Origin: Actinomycetota bacterium
GTDB lineage: Bacteria; Actinomycetota; Actinomycetes; Nanopelagicales; Nanopelagicaceae
Reading direction: 5' to 3'
Length of the DNA: 11,925 nt
NCBI GenBank assembly: GCA_005777515.1
Contig: SXMA01000113.1
Span: 1-11,925, forward strand
Position 1 is the stretch's first letter, and every line of letters starts with the position of its first letter. The notes under the pieces were generated by a model. The model was not told the origin of the DNA. It did no database searches and saw nothing but the letters and a program-made list of their open reading frames with translations. The position numbers and the translations under genes are program-made. This document shows positions 1 through 8,322 of the stretch, piece after piece.

Positions 1-183
1 AAGAAATTAGGTCCACACACTCTCAGACATAGCGCAGCAACACATTTACTTGAAGGTGGCGCTGATTTAAGAACTGTTCAAGAGATTCTCGGCCACTCAT
101 CTCTTGCCACCACTCAGATATATACCCACGTCTCACAAGAGAGAATCAAAAAAGCATATGAACAGGCTCACCCCAGGGCTTAA
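1..183 (+). CDS. xerC: Tyrosine recombinase XerC/XerD family, C-terminal end (partial)
   Basis: This is the last 60 codons of a tyrosine recombinase; the 5' part lies outside the window. The family cuts and rejoins DNA at sites such as dif to resolve chromosome dimers before cell division. The fragment carries the catalytic core: HTLRH (residues 6-10 of the fragment) supplies the box II His and Arg, LGHSS (30-34) supplies the next conserved His, and Y41 in QIYTHV is the nucleophile that forms the 3'-phosphotyrosyl link. Spacing between these residues and the short tail after the tyrosine fit a chromosomal Xer protein rather than a phage integrase. In Actinobacteria xerC commonly lies just upstream of rpsB, which supports XerC, but the fragment alone cannot separate XerC from XerD. 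Its stop codon overlaps that of a possible convergent small gene. Confidence 0.88.
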   Translation, partial: KKLGPHTLRHSAATHLLEGGADLRTVQEILGHSSLATTQIYTHVSQERIKKAYEQAHPRA

Positions 184-314
184 GTTGGATCACCAGTAAT
201 TTCTCTTCGTAATTGAGTCTGAGTCTCTGTGATCTCAAATGTCTTTGGTGGATTCAAAGTTAGGCCAGCAATAAAGCCAATTGAAAGGGCTGCGAGGATG
301 GCTGCAAATTTCAT
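180..314 (-). CDS. Possible small single-pass membrane protein (hypothetical, 44 aa)
   Basis: I do not recognise this protein. Read from the ATG at 314-312 it encodes a hydrophobic stretch of about 18 residues starting directly after MK ([18 protein letters not shown]), followed by a polar tail of about 24 residues ending in ITGDPT. That is the shape of a small membrane-anchored or secreted peptide. The ATG is preceded by GGGAAGG with 8 nt spacing, a fair ribosome binding site. A longer frame starting at a GTG at 410 (76 aa) is open too, but its extra 32 residues look unlike a natural N-terminus ahead of a membrane segment. The stop overlaps the xerC stop by three bases in convergent orientation, which is usual for compact genomes. 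In many actinobacteria an M23 peptidase gene sits between xerC and rpsB; this ORF is not one. A chance ORF cannot be excluded. Confidence 0.4.
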   Translation of the reverse strand: MKFAAILAALSIGFIAGLTLNPPKTFEITETQTQLRREITGDPT

Positions 315-451
315 TCGCAAAGCCTTCCCAATTTCCTTCCCGGCGAGGACTTGGGTGCCCATAGGCGTGGAAAAAGTGGGGTTGTGGGTCAGGTAGGATT
401 TGGCCCGCACAGAAGTAAAACCTCTGTGACTTCACGCGTCTACTTCATTTG

Positions 452-468
452 ATTACACACGCTGTAAT
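452..468. promoter_or_regulatory. Operator-like inverted repeat upstream of rpsB
   Basis: ATTACA, five bases, TGTAAT forms a perfect 6-bp dyad. It extends by a G/T mismatch and one more T-A pair to 8-bp arms (450-470). It lies in the divergent gap between the small minus-strand ORF and rpsB, close to where the rpsB promoter must be. The right arm (TGTAAT, overlapping TAATTA) could itself serve as a -10 element, but I see no convincing -35 partner. It may be a repressor site or simply promoter AT-richness. No known regulator's site was recognised. Confidence 0.3.
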
Positions 469-490
469 TACTTGAGGAAACCATTTCGGT

Positions 491-577
491 CTGACTCTAA
501 ATGAGTTAGTCGGTGCCTAGACGCTAGAGAACTAACAAATAGTTGGTTCATTAACCGATGCGAACGAAAAGTTCGCA
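491..577 (+). promoter_or_regulatory. Structured 5' leader of rpsB with competing stems
   Basis: The long rpsB leader contains several short complementary segments. CTGACTC (491-497) pairs with GAGTTAG (503-509, one G-U). GTTAGT (505-510) can instead pair with ACTAAC (531-536). ACTAAC can also pair with GTTGGT (542-547, one G-U), and GGTT (545-548) pairs with AACC (553-556). These pairings share bases, so they exclude one another in sequence. A separate 7-bp hairpin, TGCGAAC / GTTCGCA (559-565 / 571-577, loop GAAAA), ends four bases before the Shine-Dalgarno AAGGAG (581-586). Ribosomal protein S2 is known in other bacteria to repress its own mRNA through the leader, so an autoregulatory RNA is a reasonable inference. 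No known RNA family was identified. Confidence 0.45.
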
Positions 578-595
578 CTTAAGGAGCGTGCCGCC

Positions 596-1417
596 ATGGC
601 GGTTGTAACAATGCGAGAACTCCTCGATAGCGGTGTTCACTTCGGACATCAGACTCGTCGTTGGAATCCAAAGATGAAGCGCTTTATCTTCACCGAGCGC
701 AACGGAATCTATATCATCGATATTCAGCAATCACTTGCGCTAATCGATAAGACCTATGACTTTGTCAAAGACGCAGTTGCAAAAGGTGGTCACCTATTAT
801 TTGTAGGGACAAAGAAGCAGGCTCAAGAGCCAATTAAGTCTCAAGCCGCTCGAGTTGGAATGCCTTATGTCACTGAGCGTTGGCTTGGTGGAATGCTTAC
901 CAACTTCCCAACTGTCTATAAGCGCATTCAGCGCCTTAAGGAGCTAGAGGCACTTGAGGCATCTAATGATCAAGTTTTAACCAAGAAAGAACTTCTCCTA
1001 CTTCGTCGTGAGCGCGAGAAGCTTCACAAGAACCTTGATGGAATTCGTAACATGACCAAGTTGCCATCAGCAGTTTGGGTGGTTGATACCAAGAAAGAGC
1101 ATCTGGCAGTTGCTGAAGCTCATAAGCTTGGAATTCCAGTTATTGCAATCCTTGATACCAATTGCGATCCAGATGAAGTTGATTTCAAGATTCCTGGAAA
1201 CGATGATGCAATTCGCTCAGTAGCGCTTCTAACTCGCGTCATTGCAGATGCTGTTGCAGCAGGACTTCAAGCGCGCTCTGCAAATGTTGCTAAAGAAGCA
1301 ATGGATGCAGCAAAGACCGCTGAAGGCAGCGTTGCTGCCGGTGAGCCTCTTGCAGACTGGGAGAAGGAGCTACTTGCAGGATCTCCTGAAGCGCCAGCAG
1401 AGAACCAAGGAGCATAA
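596..1417 (+). CDS. rpsB: 30S ribosomal protein S2
   Basis: S2 is a component of the 30S ribosomal subunit, added late in assembly near S1 and the head-body junction. The 273-residue product starts with [19 protein letters not shown], carrying the family N-terminal signature [19 protein letters not shown] (residues 9-27), and contains the conserved VGTKKQAQ and [10 protein letters not shown] segments and the central helical hairpin (about residues 105-150, rich in Lys/Arg/Glu). It is some 30 residues longer than the E. coli protein because of an Ala/Glu-rich C-terminal tail (from about residue 225), as usual in Actinobacteria. The ATG at 596 has AAGGAG nine bases upstream. It opens the rpsB-tsf-pyrH-frr-cdsA-rlmN operon, and tsf begins directly after its stop with no spacer. 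Expression is probably controlled through the structured leader upstream. Confidence 0.98.
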   Translation: MAVVTMRELLDSGVHFGHQTRRWNPKMKRFIFTERNGIYIIDIQQSLALIDKTYDFVKDAVAKGGHLLFVGTKKQAQEPIKSQAARVGMPYVTERWLGGMLTNFPTVYKRIQRLKELEALEASNDQVLTKKELLLLRREREKLHKNLDGIRNMTKLPSAVWVVDTKKEHLAVAEAHKLGIPVIAILDTNCDPDEVDFKIPGNDDAIRSVALLTRVIADAVAAGLQARSANVAKEAMDAAKTAEGSVAAGEPLADWEKELLAGSPEAPAENQGA

Positions 1418-2245
1418 GTGTCATATTCAGCAGCTGATGTAAAGAGGCTTCGCGAAGCAACTGCAGCCGGCATGGTCGATTGCAAAAAGGCTTTAGATGA
1501 AGCAGAAGGCGACTTTGATAAGGCAGTAGAAATTATCCGAGTTAAAGGCCTTAAAGGTGTTACCAAACGTGAAGGCAGAGCCACTTCAAATGGACTTATC
1601 GCTGCCAAATCAGAGGGCAGCACTTCAGTAATGCTTGAACTTAATTGTGAAACAGATTTCGTTGCTAAGGGAGAGAGGTTTCAAGCAGTTGCTAATGAAC
1701 TTATTGAGCACCTATTTTCTTCAAAGCAGGGCGATCTTGCAGCCTTTCTACCTTCAAAGCTTGCAACAGGTAAAGCTGTGCAAGAGGTTATCGATGAAGC
1801 TAATGCGACTATGGGTGAGAAGGTTGAGTTAAGGCGTCTTGCAGTAATTCAAGGCTCTGCCAATGCTCAGTATCTACATCGCACTAGCCCAGATTTGCCG
1901 CCACAAGTTGGAGTATTGGTAGCACTCGCTAAAGATGATGCAGTGGTTGGCAAAGATATTGCTCAGCACATTGCAGCATTTGCCCCGCAGTACTTAGATC
2001 GAGCTTCAGTTCCAGCTGATGTCTTAGAGCATGAGCGCAAAGTCGCTGAAGAGACCGCTAAGAATGAGGGTAAGCCTGAGGCAGCTATCGCCAAGATTAC
2101 CGAGGGGCGCGTGACCGGCTTTATCAAAGAGGTTGCTCTTCTTGAGCAGGCCTTTGCTAAAGATCAGAAGAAGAGCGTGGCAGCCATCCTTACCGAGGCG
2201 CAAAATTCCGTGTCAGCCTTCTATCGATTCCGAGTAGGACAGTAA
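1418..2245 (+). CDS. tsf: Translation elongation factor Ts
   Basis: EF-Ts is the cytoplasmic nucleotide-exchange factor that releases GDP from EF-Tu. The 275-residue protein has the N-terminal UBA-like domain (about residues 1-50, with VKRLREATAAGMVDCKKAL), followed by the core signature ETDFVAK (residues 78-84), whose TDFVAK segment inserts into EF-Tu near its Mg site. Two dimerisation-type subdomains follow, with the later PADVLEHERKVAEE helix typical of the family. Translation starts at a GTG (1418) that abuts the rpsB stop (TAA then GTG); its Shine-Dalgarno AAGGAG (1407-1412) lies inside the rpsB coding end, so the two genes are likely translationally linked, which fits their high and paired expression. 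The length is normal for actinobacterial EF-Ts and nothing is missing. Confidence 0.98.
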   Translation: MSYSAADVKRLREATAAGMVDCKKALDEAEGDFDKAVEIIRVKGLKGVTKREGRATSNGLIAAKSEGSTSVMLELNCETDFVAKGERFQAVANELIEHLFSSKQGDLAAFLPSKLATGKAVQEVIDEANATMGEKVELRRLAVIQGSANAQYLHRTSPDLPPQVGVLVALAKDDAVVGKDIAQHIAAFAPQYLDRASVPADVLEHERKVAEETAKNEGKPEAAIAKITEGRVTGFIKEVALLEQAFAKDQKKSVAAILTEAQNSVSAFYRFRVGQ

Positions 2246-2287
2246 AGTTATTTCCGTAGATCTCTAGATATTTTAAGGAGTGGCGAT

Positions 2288-3010
2288 ATGGCAGATAAGC
2301 GAAAGGCCTATAAGCGAGTACTCCTTAAATTATCTGGTGAGGTCTTTGGTGGAGCAAAGGGCGTTGGAGTAGATCCAGATGTCGTCCACGGCGTTGCCGA
2401 GCAAATTGCAGAGGTAGTTCGCTCCGGGACTCAAGTAGCTATTGTTGTTGGCGGCGGAAATTACTTTAGAGGCGCAGAACTTCAAGAGCGCGGCATGGAT
2501 CGTGCTAGAGCTGACTATATGGGAATGCTAGGAACTGTTATGAACTGCCTAGCGCTACAAGATTTTCTAGAAAAAGAAGGAATTGAAACCAGAGTTCAAA
2601 CCGCTATTGCTATGGGTCAAGTCGCTGAGCCATATATTCCACGTAGATCAATTCGCCATCTAGAAAAAGGTCGAGTAGTTATCTTTGGCGCAGGCGCGGG
2701 TATGCCATTTTTTACAACCGATACCGTTGCAGCTCAGAGAGCTCTTGAAATTGGCGTAGATGCTCTTCTTCTTGCAAAGAGTGGGGTAGATGGGGTCTAT
2801 TCAGCAGATCCTAGAAAAGATAAAGCTGCCAAGCGCTATGACGTTATTACCTATGATGAAGTTTTATCGAAATCACTTGCTGTAGCCGATGCTGCAGCAT
2901 TTAGCCTCTGCCGCGAGAACAAATTGCCTATCGTGGTATTTAACCTTCTTGAAAATGGCAATATTGCTCGCGCTGTTCGTGGCGAGGCAATCGGAACGTT
3001 AGTTAATTAA
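2288..3010 (+). CDS. pyrH: UMP kinase
   Basis: PyrH phosphorylates UMP to UDP with ATP, a committed step to all pyrimidine nucleotides. It belongs to the amino-acid kinase fold and is unrelated to eukaryotic UMP/CMP kinases. The 240-residue protein shows the N-terminal phosphate-binding LLKLSGEVF (residues 12-20), the GGGNYFRG loop (55-62), and the [16 protein letters not shown] helix (71-86) that contacts UMP. Near residue 165 it has the ATP-site segment [16 protein letters not shown]. Bacterial enzymes are hexamers regulated by GTP and UTP; that is family knowledge and not visible here. The start ATG follows AAGGAG (2275-2280) with 7 nt spacing. A 42-bp gap separates it from tsf, the largest gap within the operon, with no clear terminator hairpin or promoter in it. 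Confidence 0.98.
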   Translation: MADKRKAYKRVLLKLSGEVFGGAKGVGVDPDVVHGVAEQIAEVVRSGTQVAIVVGGGNYFRGAELQERGMDRARADYMGMLGTVMNCLALQDFLEKEGIETRVQTAIAMGQVAEPYIPRRSIRHLEKGRVVIFGAGAGMPFFTTDTVAAQRALEIGVDALLLAKSGVDGVYSADPRKDKAAKRYDVITYDEVLSKSLAVADAAAFSLCRENKLPIVVFNLLENGNIARAVRGEAIGTLVN

Positions 3011-3019
3011 GGGGAAGAG

Positions 3020-3580
3020 ATGAGTATTCAAACAGTAATTGCCGATACCAACACCAAGATGAATAAGGCTGTTGACGTTGCTAAGGAAGATATGGCAGCG
3101 ATTAGAACTGGAAGAGCTCATCCATCAATGTTTGCCAAGATTATGGTTGAGTATTACGGAACTCTCACCCCGCTTTCGCAACTAGCAACAGTCCAAGTCC
3201 CGGAGGCAAGAACAGCGATGATTACTCCATTTGATAAGGGAGCAATCACATCAATAGAGAAGTCAATTAGAGAATCAGATCTTGGAGTTAATCCTGGGGG
3301 AGATGGCACAGTAATACGTGTCAATTTCCCACAATTAACCGAGGAGAGACGTAAAGAGTTTATTAAGGTTGCAAAGACCAAGGCTGAGGATTCTAAGATC
3401 TCGATTAGAAGCATTAGAAGAGCTGCTAAAGAGGCTATGGAGAAGCTAGAGAAAGATGGCCAGATTGGCAAAGATGATCTCTCTCGAGGCGAGAAAGAGC
3501 TTGAGAAAGTCACCTCTGATCATGTGGCAAAAGTCGATGAGATGTTAAAGCATAAGGAAGCCGAACTTCTCGAAGTCTAA
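3020..3580 (+). CDS. frr: Ribosome recycling factor
   Basis: RRF works with EF-G to split post-termination 70S ribosomes so that subunits can be reused. The 186-residue length matches the usual 185 or so. The three-helix bundle plus small beta domain is recognisable: N-terminal helix with MNKAVDVAKEDMAAIRTGRAHPSMF, the domain II segment ending at VNPGGDGTVIRVNFPQLTEERRKE, and the long C-terminal helices from about residue 110 onwards, ending in DHVAKVDEMLKHKEAELLEV. The start lies nine bases after the pyrH stop, and the gap (GGGGAAGAG) itself provides the Shine-Dalgarno. The pyrH-frr pairing is conserved in most bacteria. cdsA begins 15 bases after the stop. The gene appears complete and ordinary. 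Confidence 0.98.
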   Translation: MSIQTVIADTNTKMNKAVDVAKEDMAAIRTGRAHPSMFAKIMVEYYGTLTPLSQLATVQVPEARTAMITPFDKGAITSIEKSIRESDLGVNPGGDGTVIRVNFPQLTEERRKEFIKVAKTKAEDSKISIRSIRRAAKEAMEKLEKDGQIGKDDLSRGEKELEKVTSDHVAKVDEMLKHKEAELLEV

Positions 3581-3595
3581 CTTTGAGGCAAAACT

Positions 3596-4441
3596 ATGAG
3601 CGACCTTCACTCAATTAATGAGGCGATAAATAAGAAGGCGGGGCGAAAGCTCTTCCCCTCCATTTTGGTAGGTCTATTACTTCTGGCAATAGTTTTTGCC
3701 ACTATGTCATATGCTCCAATTGCTTTTGCAGTTTTTGTGACCGTTGCGGTATTGATCGCTTTGAAGGAGTTGACTGCAGCATTTAAAGCTCGAGGAATTA
3801 CTTCAAATTATCTAGGGCTTGGCCTCTCAACTGCCTTGATTCTTGGAAGTACTTGGATTGGCGGACTTCCAGGCTTAACTGTCTCGATGGTAATTTCTTT
3901 AATTCTTAACTTGCTACTTGTTCTTCGCGGCGGCGTTGATGGCTTTGTTAGTAGAGCTACCGCATCAGCCTTTGCACTTTTATATCCAGGCTTTGTTGCA
4001 GGCTTTATTCTTCTGCTTGCCAGATCTGGCGAGGGGTTTTCCTATATTGCAACGCTAGTAATCATGGTTGGTTGTAACGACACATTTGCTTGGGCCTTTG
4101 GAGTCTTGCTTGGAAAACACCCGCTTGCTCCAAAGATTTCACCAAAGAAGACCTGGGAAGGATTCTTTGGCGGGTTGATATTTAGCGCAATTGGAAGCTC
4201 ACTTGCTTTTTACTATCTCCTTGATTATCACCCAGTAATCGGAGCTCTGGCAGGATGCGCCGGAGCACTTACTGCAACTGTTGGCGACCTACTAGAAAGT
4301 GGCATTAAGCGAGATCTATCAATTAAAGATATGGGAACAATCCTTCCAGGACATGGCGGGATGCTAGATCGCCTAGATGCAGTGTTAATTACTGCGCCTC
4401 TGCTCTGGTGTGTTCTTGAGATTTTGAAGCGCTTTTTATGA
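3596..4441 (+). CDS. cdsA: Phosphatidate cytidylyltransferase (CDP-diacylglycerol synthase)
   Basis: This integral membrane enzyme joins phosphatidic acid and CTP to give CDP-diacylglycerol, the precursor of phosphatidylglycerol, cardiolipin and phosphatidylinositol. The 281-residue protein has a polar N-terminal tail of about 18 residues and then repeated hydrophobic segments, starting with [19 protein letters not shown], consistent with about eight membrane spans. The family signature is near the C-terminus: [11 protein letters not shown] (235-245) followed by [12 protein letters not shown] (250-261), which contains the Mg-binding aspartates. The internal [14 protein letters not shown] motif is also typical. 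GAGG seven bases before the ATG sets the start. The last codon overlaps rlmN by four bases (ATGA), indicating coupled translation. This gene order (frr-cdsA-rlmN) is common in Actinobacteria. Confidence 0.97.
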   Translation: MSDLHSINEAINKKAGRKLFPSILVGLLLLAIVFATMSYAPIAFAVFVTVAVLIALKELTAAFKARGITSNYLGLGLSTALILGSTWIGGLPGLTVSMVISLILNLLLVLRGGVDGFVSRATASAFALLYPGFVAGFILLLARSGEGFSYIATLVIMVGCNDTFAWAFGVLLGKHPLAPKISPKKTWEGFFGGLIFSAIGSSLAFYYLLDYHPVIGALAGCAGALTATVGDLLESGIKRDLSIKDMGTILPGHGGMLDRLDAVLITAPLLWCVLEILKRFL

Positions 4442-5544
4442 GCGAGATAAAACTTGTATTTGATGAGGTGAAGCCAAAGAAGAAGGCTCCTGAACATCTA
4501 GCTGATTTAACTATTGCTGAGCGGCGTGAAAAGGCAGAGTCTTTAGGCCTTCCAGCATTTAGGGCGAATCAGATAGCGACCCACTACTTCACGCATTACA
4601 ACCAGGAGCCTGATTCCTGGAGTGACATTCCAGCTGCGATGCGCCCACTGGTTGCGGAGCACTTTCTACCAGAACTTCTAACTCCAGTTCGCCAAGTGGA
4701 GTGCGATAAGGGAAAGACCAGAAAAGATCTCTGGCGCTTACACGATGGAGTCTTAGTTGAAACTGTTTTGATGCGTTATAAAGATAGAACTACAGTTTGT
4801 ATTTCATCGCAGGCAGGCTGCGGAATGAACTGTCCTTTCTGTGCAACTGGACAAGCAGGCTTAACTAGAAATCTAACGGCAGGTGAAATTACATCCCAAG
4901 TTGTTGCTGCAGCCAGAGCTTGTGCTAGTGGAGAGTTGCCAGGTGGTCCAACCCGCTTATCAAATGTGGTCTTCATGGGAATGGGGGAGCCGCTTGCTAA
5001 TTACAACTCGGTGATGAAGAGCGTTAGAAACATCATTACCCCGCAGCCAGATGGTTTAGGAATTGGCGCAAGATCAGTAACTGTTTCAACAGTCGGGCTA
5101 GTTCCAGGTATTGAGAAATTAACTAGCGAAGATCTTCAGATCACACTCGCTGTCTCACTTCACACTCCAGATGATGAACTTCGTGACACTTTAGTTCCAG
5201 TGAATTCCAGATGGAAGGTTAAAGAGGTATTAAGCGCGGCAGATAAATATGTAGCTATGACGGGTCGGAGATATTCAATTGAATATGCGCTAATTAGAGA
5301 TATCAATGACCAGAAGTGGCGGGCAGATCTTCTAGGCAGGCTATTAAAAAATCGCCATGCCCACGTCAATCTAATTCCACTAAATCCCACCCCAGGCTCT
5401 AAGTGGACGGCATCTAGAAAGGAAGATGAAATAGCCTTCGTTAAAACCTTAGAGAAGTATGGGGTTCCGGTAACAGTTCGTGATACTAGAGGGCGCGAGA
5501 TTGATGGCGCCTGCGGCCAATTGGCAGCAGCTAGTAAGCCTTAA
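4438..5544 (+). CDS. rlmN: Dual-specificity 23S rRNA/tRNA adenine-C2 methyltransferase RlmN
   Basis: RlmN is a radical-SAM enzyme that methylates C2 of A2503 in 23S rRNA and of A37 in some tRNAs, tuning peptidyl-transferase fidelity. In the 368-residue protein the 4Fe-4S cluster cysteines are C128, C132 and C135 (CGMNCPFC). C121 (TTVCISSQ) and C359 (IDGACGQLA) match the two additional cysteines, one of which carries the methyl intermediate and one of which resolves it, so the catalytic set is complete. GMGEPLANY supplies the SAM-binding GEP motif. The resistance methyltransferase Cfr shares this chemistry, but housekeeping context and overall length fit RlmN. Its start codon overlaps the cdsA stop (ATGA). 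It is probably the last gene of the rpsB operon, although I see no strong terminator after it, only a weak AAAAG/CTTTT pairing at 5543-5558. Confidence 0.96.
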   Translation: MSEIKLVFDEVKPKKKAPEHLADLTIAERREKAESLGLPAFRANQIATHYFTHYNQEPDSWSDIPAAMRPLVAEHFLPELLTPVRQVECDKGKTRKDLWRLHDGVLVETVLMRYKDRTTVCISSQAGCGMNCPFCATGQAGLTRNLTAGEITSQVVAAARACASGELPGGPTRLSNVVFMGMGEPLANYNSVMKSVRNIITPQPDGLGIGARSVTVSTVGLVPGIEKLTSEDLQITLAVSLHTPDDELRDTLVPVNSRWKVKEVLSAADKYVAMTGRRYSIEYALIRDINDQKWRADLLGRLLKNRHAHVNLIPLNPTPGSKWTASRKEDEIAFVKTLEKYGVPVTVRDTRGREIDGACGQLAAASKP

Positions 5545-5563
5545 AAGACGCTACTTTTCTCTC

Positions 5564-5593
5564 TTGATAGCAGGGGCAGTAGTTAACTAAACT
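5564..5593 (+). promoter_or_regulatory. Candidate promoter for the polyamine operon
   Basis: TTGATA (5564-5569) and TAAACT (5588-5593) are separated by 18 bp and resemble -35 and -10 boxes of a housekeeping sigma factor. Transcription would then begin near 5600, giving a leader of about 26 nt to the TTG start at 5626. This is the only clear promoter-like pair between the rlmN stop and the dehydrogenase gene. Confidence 0.4.
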
Positions 5594-5625
5594 CTCACGC
5601 CTGACCAACTATGAAAGGTTTTTCC

Positions 5626-7053
5626 TTGAAGACGCTACAAAACTTTATCAACGGTAAATCAGTTCCATCCGCCTCAGATAAGACTCAGGACTTGATTAAT
5701 CCCTCAACGGGCCAAGTCTTTGCTAAAGCTCCAGTTTCAAACGCTGCTGACATTGATAAGGCGATGAAATCTGCCGAGAGCGCATTTGAGATTTGGAAAG
5801 AGAGCACACCAGGTGAGCGCCAGAAAGCGATCAATAAGATTGCTGATGCGATCGAAGCTCGCTCAGAGGAGCTAATCGGAATTGAAAGCGAGAACACAGG
5901 AAAGCCGATAGCAGTTACTCGCGCTGAAGAAATTGGTCCAATGCTTGATCAGATTAGATTCTTTGCCGGAGCTGCCCGTCACCTTGAGGGAAGATCCGCT
6001 GCTGAGTATTCCAAGGGACATACATCTTTTATTCGCCGTGAGCCAATTGGCGTCTGCGCTCAAGTAACGCCATGGAATTATCCAATGATGATGGCGGTGT
6101 GGAAGTGGGCGCCAGCAATTGCTGCTGGAAATACTGTTGTTCTAAAACCAAGTGATACCACTCCAGTTTCAACGCTCTGGATGGCAGAGCTGATGCAAGA
6201 GTTTCTACCTGAGGGTGTAATAAATGTTGTAGTTGGAGATCGGGAGACTGGAAGACACTTAGTAGAACATGAGATACCACAATTTGTCTCTATCACCGGC
6301 TCTGTAAAGGCGGGAATGGAAGTTGCAAGTAGCGCTGCAAAGGATCTAAAGCGAATCCATCTAGAACTTGGTGGCAAGGCTCCAGTTGTTATCTTTGATG
6401 ATGCAAATATCGAGGCAGCTTGTGAGTGGATTGCAGTTGCTGGATATTTCAATGCAGGACAGGATTGCACCGCAGCTACCAGAGTCCTAGTTGAAGCAAG
6501 CGCCTATGAAGATGTAGTGGCGCTGCTAAGTGAGCAGGCCAAGAACGTGATTAAAGTAGGTATGCCAGATGAGGATGTCTTGGTAGGACCAGTTAACAAC
6601 GCTAGCCAGCTAGCAAGAGTTAAGGGCTTTATTGATCGCGCTCCAGCCCATGCCAGAATCACAGCCGGTGGAAGCGCTATTGATCGCCCAGGATATTTCT
6701 GGAACCCAACTGTTGTCGCTGATCTAAGACAAGATGATGAAATGATTCAGAGTGAAATCTTTGCACCAGTTATCACAGTGCAGAAATTCACTGATGAAGC
6801 AGAGGCAGTCCGTTATGCCAATGGTGTGAAATATGGACTTGCATCAAGTGTTTGGACCAAAGATCATGGCCGCGCCATGAGAATGGCAAAGGCCTTTGAC
6901 TTCGGTTGCGTCTGGATCAACACCCATATCCCAATGGTTGCTGAGATGCCTCACGGCGGATTTAAGCATTCAGGACATGGCAAGGACCTCTCAGGTTATG
7001 GATTTGAGGAATACACACGCATCAAACACGTGATGACGAATCTCAACGCCTGA
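5626..7053 (+). CDS. Aldehyde dehydrogenase, probable gamma-aminobutyraldehyde dehydrogenase
   Basis: This NAD(P)-dependent aldehyde dehydrogenase probably oxidises 4-aminobutyraldehyde (from putrescine) to GABA in the cytoplasm. Counting from the upstream ATG at 5611 (480 aa), the cofactor-site TPWNYP lies near residue 154, the general base is E252 in LELGGK, and the nucleophile is C286 in NAGQDCTAATR. The NAGQDCTA context is characteristic of the PatD/Prr group more than of betaine-aldehyde or succinate-semialdehyde enzymes, and adjacency to potDABC supports this. I prefer the TTG at 5626 as start (475 aa): AAAGG lies seven bases before it, whereas the ATG at 5611 has no ribosome binding site, and MKTLQNFINGK aligns better with family N-termini. 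Exact substrate is inferred. The aminotransferase or oxidase that would make the aldehyde is not in the window. Confidence 0.85.
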   Translation: MKTLQNFINGKSVPSASDKTQDLINPSTGQVFAKAPVSNAADIDKAMKSAESAFEIWKESTPGERQKAINKIADAIEARSEELIGIESENTGKPIAVTRAEEIGPMLDQIRFFAGAARHLEGRSAAEYSKGHTSFIRREPIGVCAQVTPWNYPMMMAVWKWAPAIAAGNTVVLKPSDTTPVSTLWMAELMQEFLPEGVINVVVGDRETGRHLVEHEIPQFVSITGSVKAGMEVASSAAKDLKRIHLELGGKAPVVIFDDANIEAACEWIAVAGYFNAGQDCTAATRVLVEASAYEDVVALLSEQAKNVIKVGMPDEDVLVGPVNNASQLARVKGFIDRAPAHARITAGGSAIDRPGYFWNPTVVADLRQDDEMIQSEIFAPVITVQKFTDEAEAVRYANGVKYGLASSVWTKDHGRAMRMAKAFDFGCVWINTHIPMVAEMPHGGFKHSGHGKDLSGYGFEEYTRIKHVMTNLNA

Positions 7054-7101
7054 TAGATTTTCTCCAAATTAGAAGCAAGCCCGACTAGAGAAAGTGAAGA
7101 G

Positions 7102-8304
7102 ATGAGAAAAGATCTAGATAAGTTATCACCAGAGGCGCGCTCCATCATCCGCGCACAAGTCACTCGCCGCTCACTCTTAGTTGGAGCTGGAGCAATTGCA
7201 GGAGCCAGCACACTTGCTGCCTGCGGCACAGGATCAACTGATAGCGGCGCAGAGGGCGTTGTTGATGTTAGCGATAGTGAAAAGATTGTGCGTTGGGCTA
7301 ACTGGCCTCTCTATCTTGATTACAACGAGGATACCCAGGAGTACCCAACCCTTAAAGCATTTGAAGCAGCTACCGGAATTAGTGCTACCTATACCGAAGA
7401 TATTGACGATAACAACACCTTCTATGGAAAAGTTCAAGGCCAATTAGGAATTGGTTCAGATATTGGTTATGACGTTGTTACTCCAACAGATTGGATGGCG
7501 GCTCGCTGGATTGAATTGGGATATGCCCAAGAGCTAGATGCTGCAAATATTCCAAATAAATCAAATATTCGCGAAGTGCTTGCCAATGTGGGCTTTGATC
7601 CAGGCAGAAATTACTCACTAACCTGGCAATCAGGTTTTGCTGGATTTGGCTGGAATACTCAGAAGCTTCCTAAAGGCGTTAGAACCATAGAAGACCTATT
7701 TGCCCCTGCCAATAAGGGTCGAATTGTTGTCCTATCAGAGCTACGCGACACAATTGGAATTATTCTGCAATATCAAGGCGTAGATCCTTCAAGTGATTTC
7801 ACTGAAGATCAATATATGAATGCCATTGATTTCCTAAAGGGCAAAGTTGCTGATGGATTTATTAGAAAAGTTCGAGGCAATTCTTACTCCGAAGACCTAG
7901 TAAATGGCGATGCAGTAGCAGTCATTGGTTGGTCTGGAGATATGTTTATTCTCAAGTCAGAAAATGATGGCAAGTTTGACTTCTCGCTCCCAGAATCAGG
8001 TGGAATGCTCTGGAGCGATAACATGCTGGTTCCTTCAACTTCAACTCATAAGAAAAATGCTGAGCTTCTAATGAATCATTATTATGATCCAGCAATCGCT
8101 GCTGAAGTTGCTGCATATGTAAATTACATCTGCCCAGTTGAAGCTGCTCAGGGTGAACTTGAAAAAATTGATCCAGATCTAGCAGCTAGCCCATTTATCT
8201 TCCCTGATGAAGCCACTTTGGCAAAGGTTAAGGTCTTCCGTTCTCTCGATGCCGATGAGACTACGAATTTCCAAGCTGCCTTTGACGAAGCTGTCGGCAA
8301 CTAG
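7102..8304 (+). CDS. potD: Polyamine ABC transporter substrate-binding lipoprotein (PotD-like)
   Basis: This protein captures spermidine or putrescine outside the membrane and delivers it to the PotBC channel. The 400-residue product has a twin-arginine signal (TRRSLLVG, R22-R23) followed by a hydrophobic stretch and the lipobox LAAC with C41 as the lipidated residue. It is therefore predicted to be exported folded by Tat and anchored by lipid, which is common for actinobacterial binding proteins. The mature part begins with a Ser/Asp-rich linker and then VRWANWPLYLDYNED, typical of the PotD/PotF family (periplasmic binding protein cluster D). Later segments such as DVVTPTDWMAARW and SWSGDM-like AVIGWSGDMF match regions that line the polyamine site. 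It lies 48 bp after the dehydrogenase and 18 bp before potA. Whether it prefers spermidine or putrescine cannot be told. Confidence 0.9.
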   Translation: MRKDLDKLSPEARSIIRAQVTRRSLLVGAGAIAGASTLAACGTGSTDSGAEGVVDVSDSEKIVRWANWPLYLDYNEDTQEYPTLKAFEAATGISATYTEDIDDNNTFYGKVQGQLGIGSDIGYDVVTPTDWMAARWIELGYAQELDAANIPNKSNIREVLANVGFDPGRNYSLTWQSGFAGFGWNTQKLPKGVRTIEDLFAPANKGRIVVLSELRDTIGIILQYQGVDPSSDFTEDQYMNAIDFLKGKVADGFIRKVRGNSYSEDLVNGDAVAVIGWSGDMFILKSENDGKFDFSLPESGGMLWSDNMLVPSTSTHKKNAELLMNHYYDPAIAAEVAAYVNYICPVEAAQGELEKIDPDLAASPFIFPDEATLAKVKVFRSLDADETTNFQAAFDEAVGN

Positions 8305-8322
8305 GGGCTTGGTAGCTAGCCG

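Noticed and set aside
1267..1623. Long minus-strand frame across the rpsB/tsf junction
   Set aside because: It is antisense to two well-supported essential genes and its product is low-complexity Ala/Ser-rich.
5543..5558. AAAAG / CTTTT pairing after rlmN as a terminator
   Set aside because: Five mostly A-T pairs with no continued T tract is too weak to call.
6078..6470. 130-residue minus-strand frame inside the aldehyde dehydrogenase gene
   Set aside because: It is a shadow of a conserved enzyme and shows no recognisable domain or ribosome binding site.
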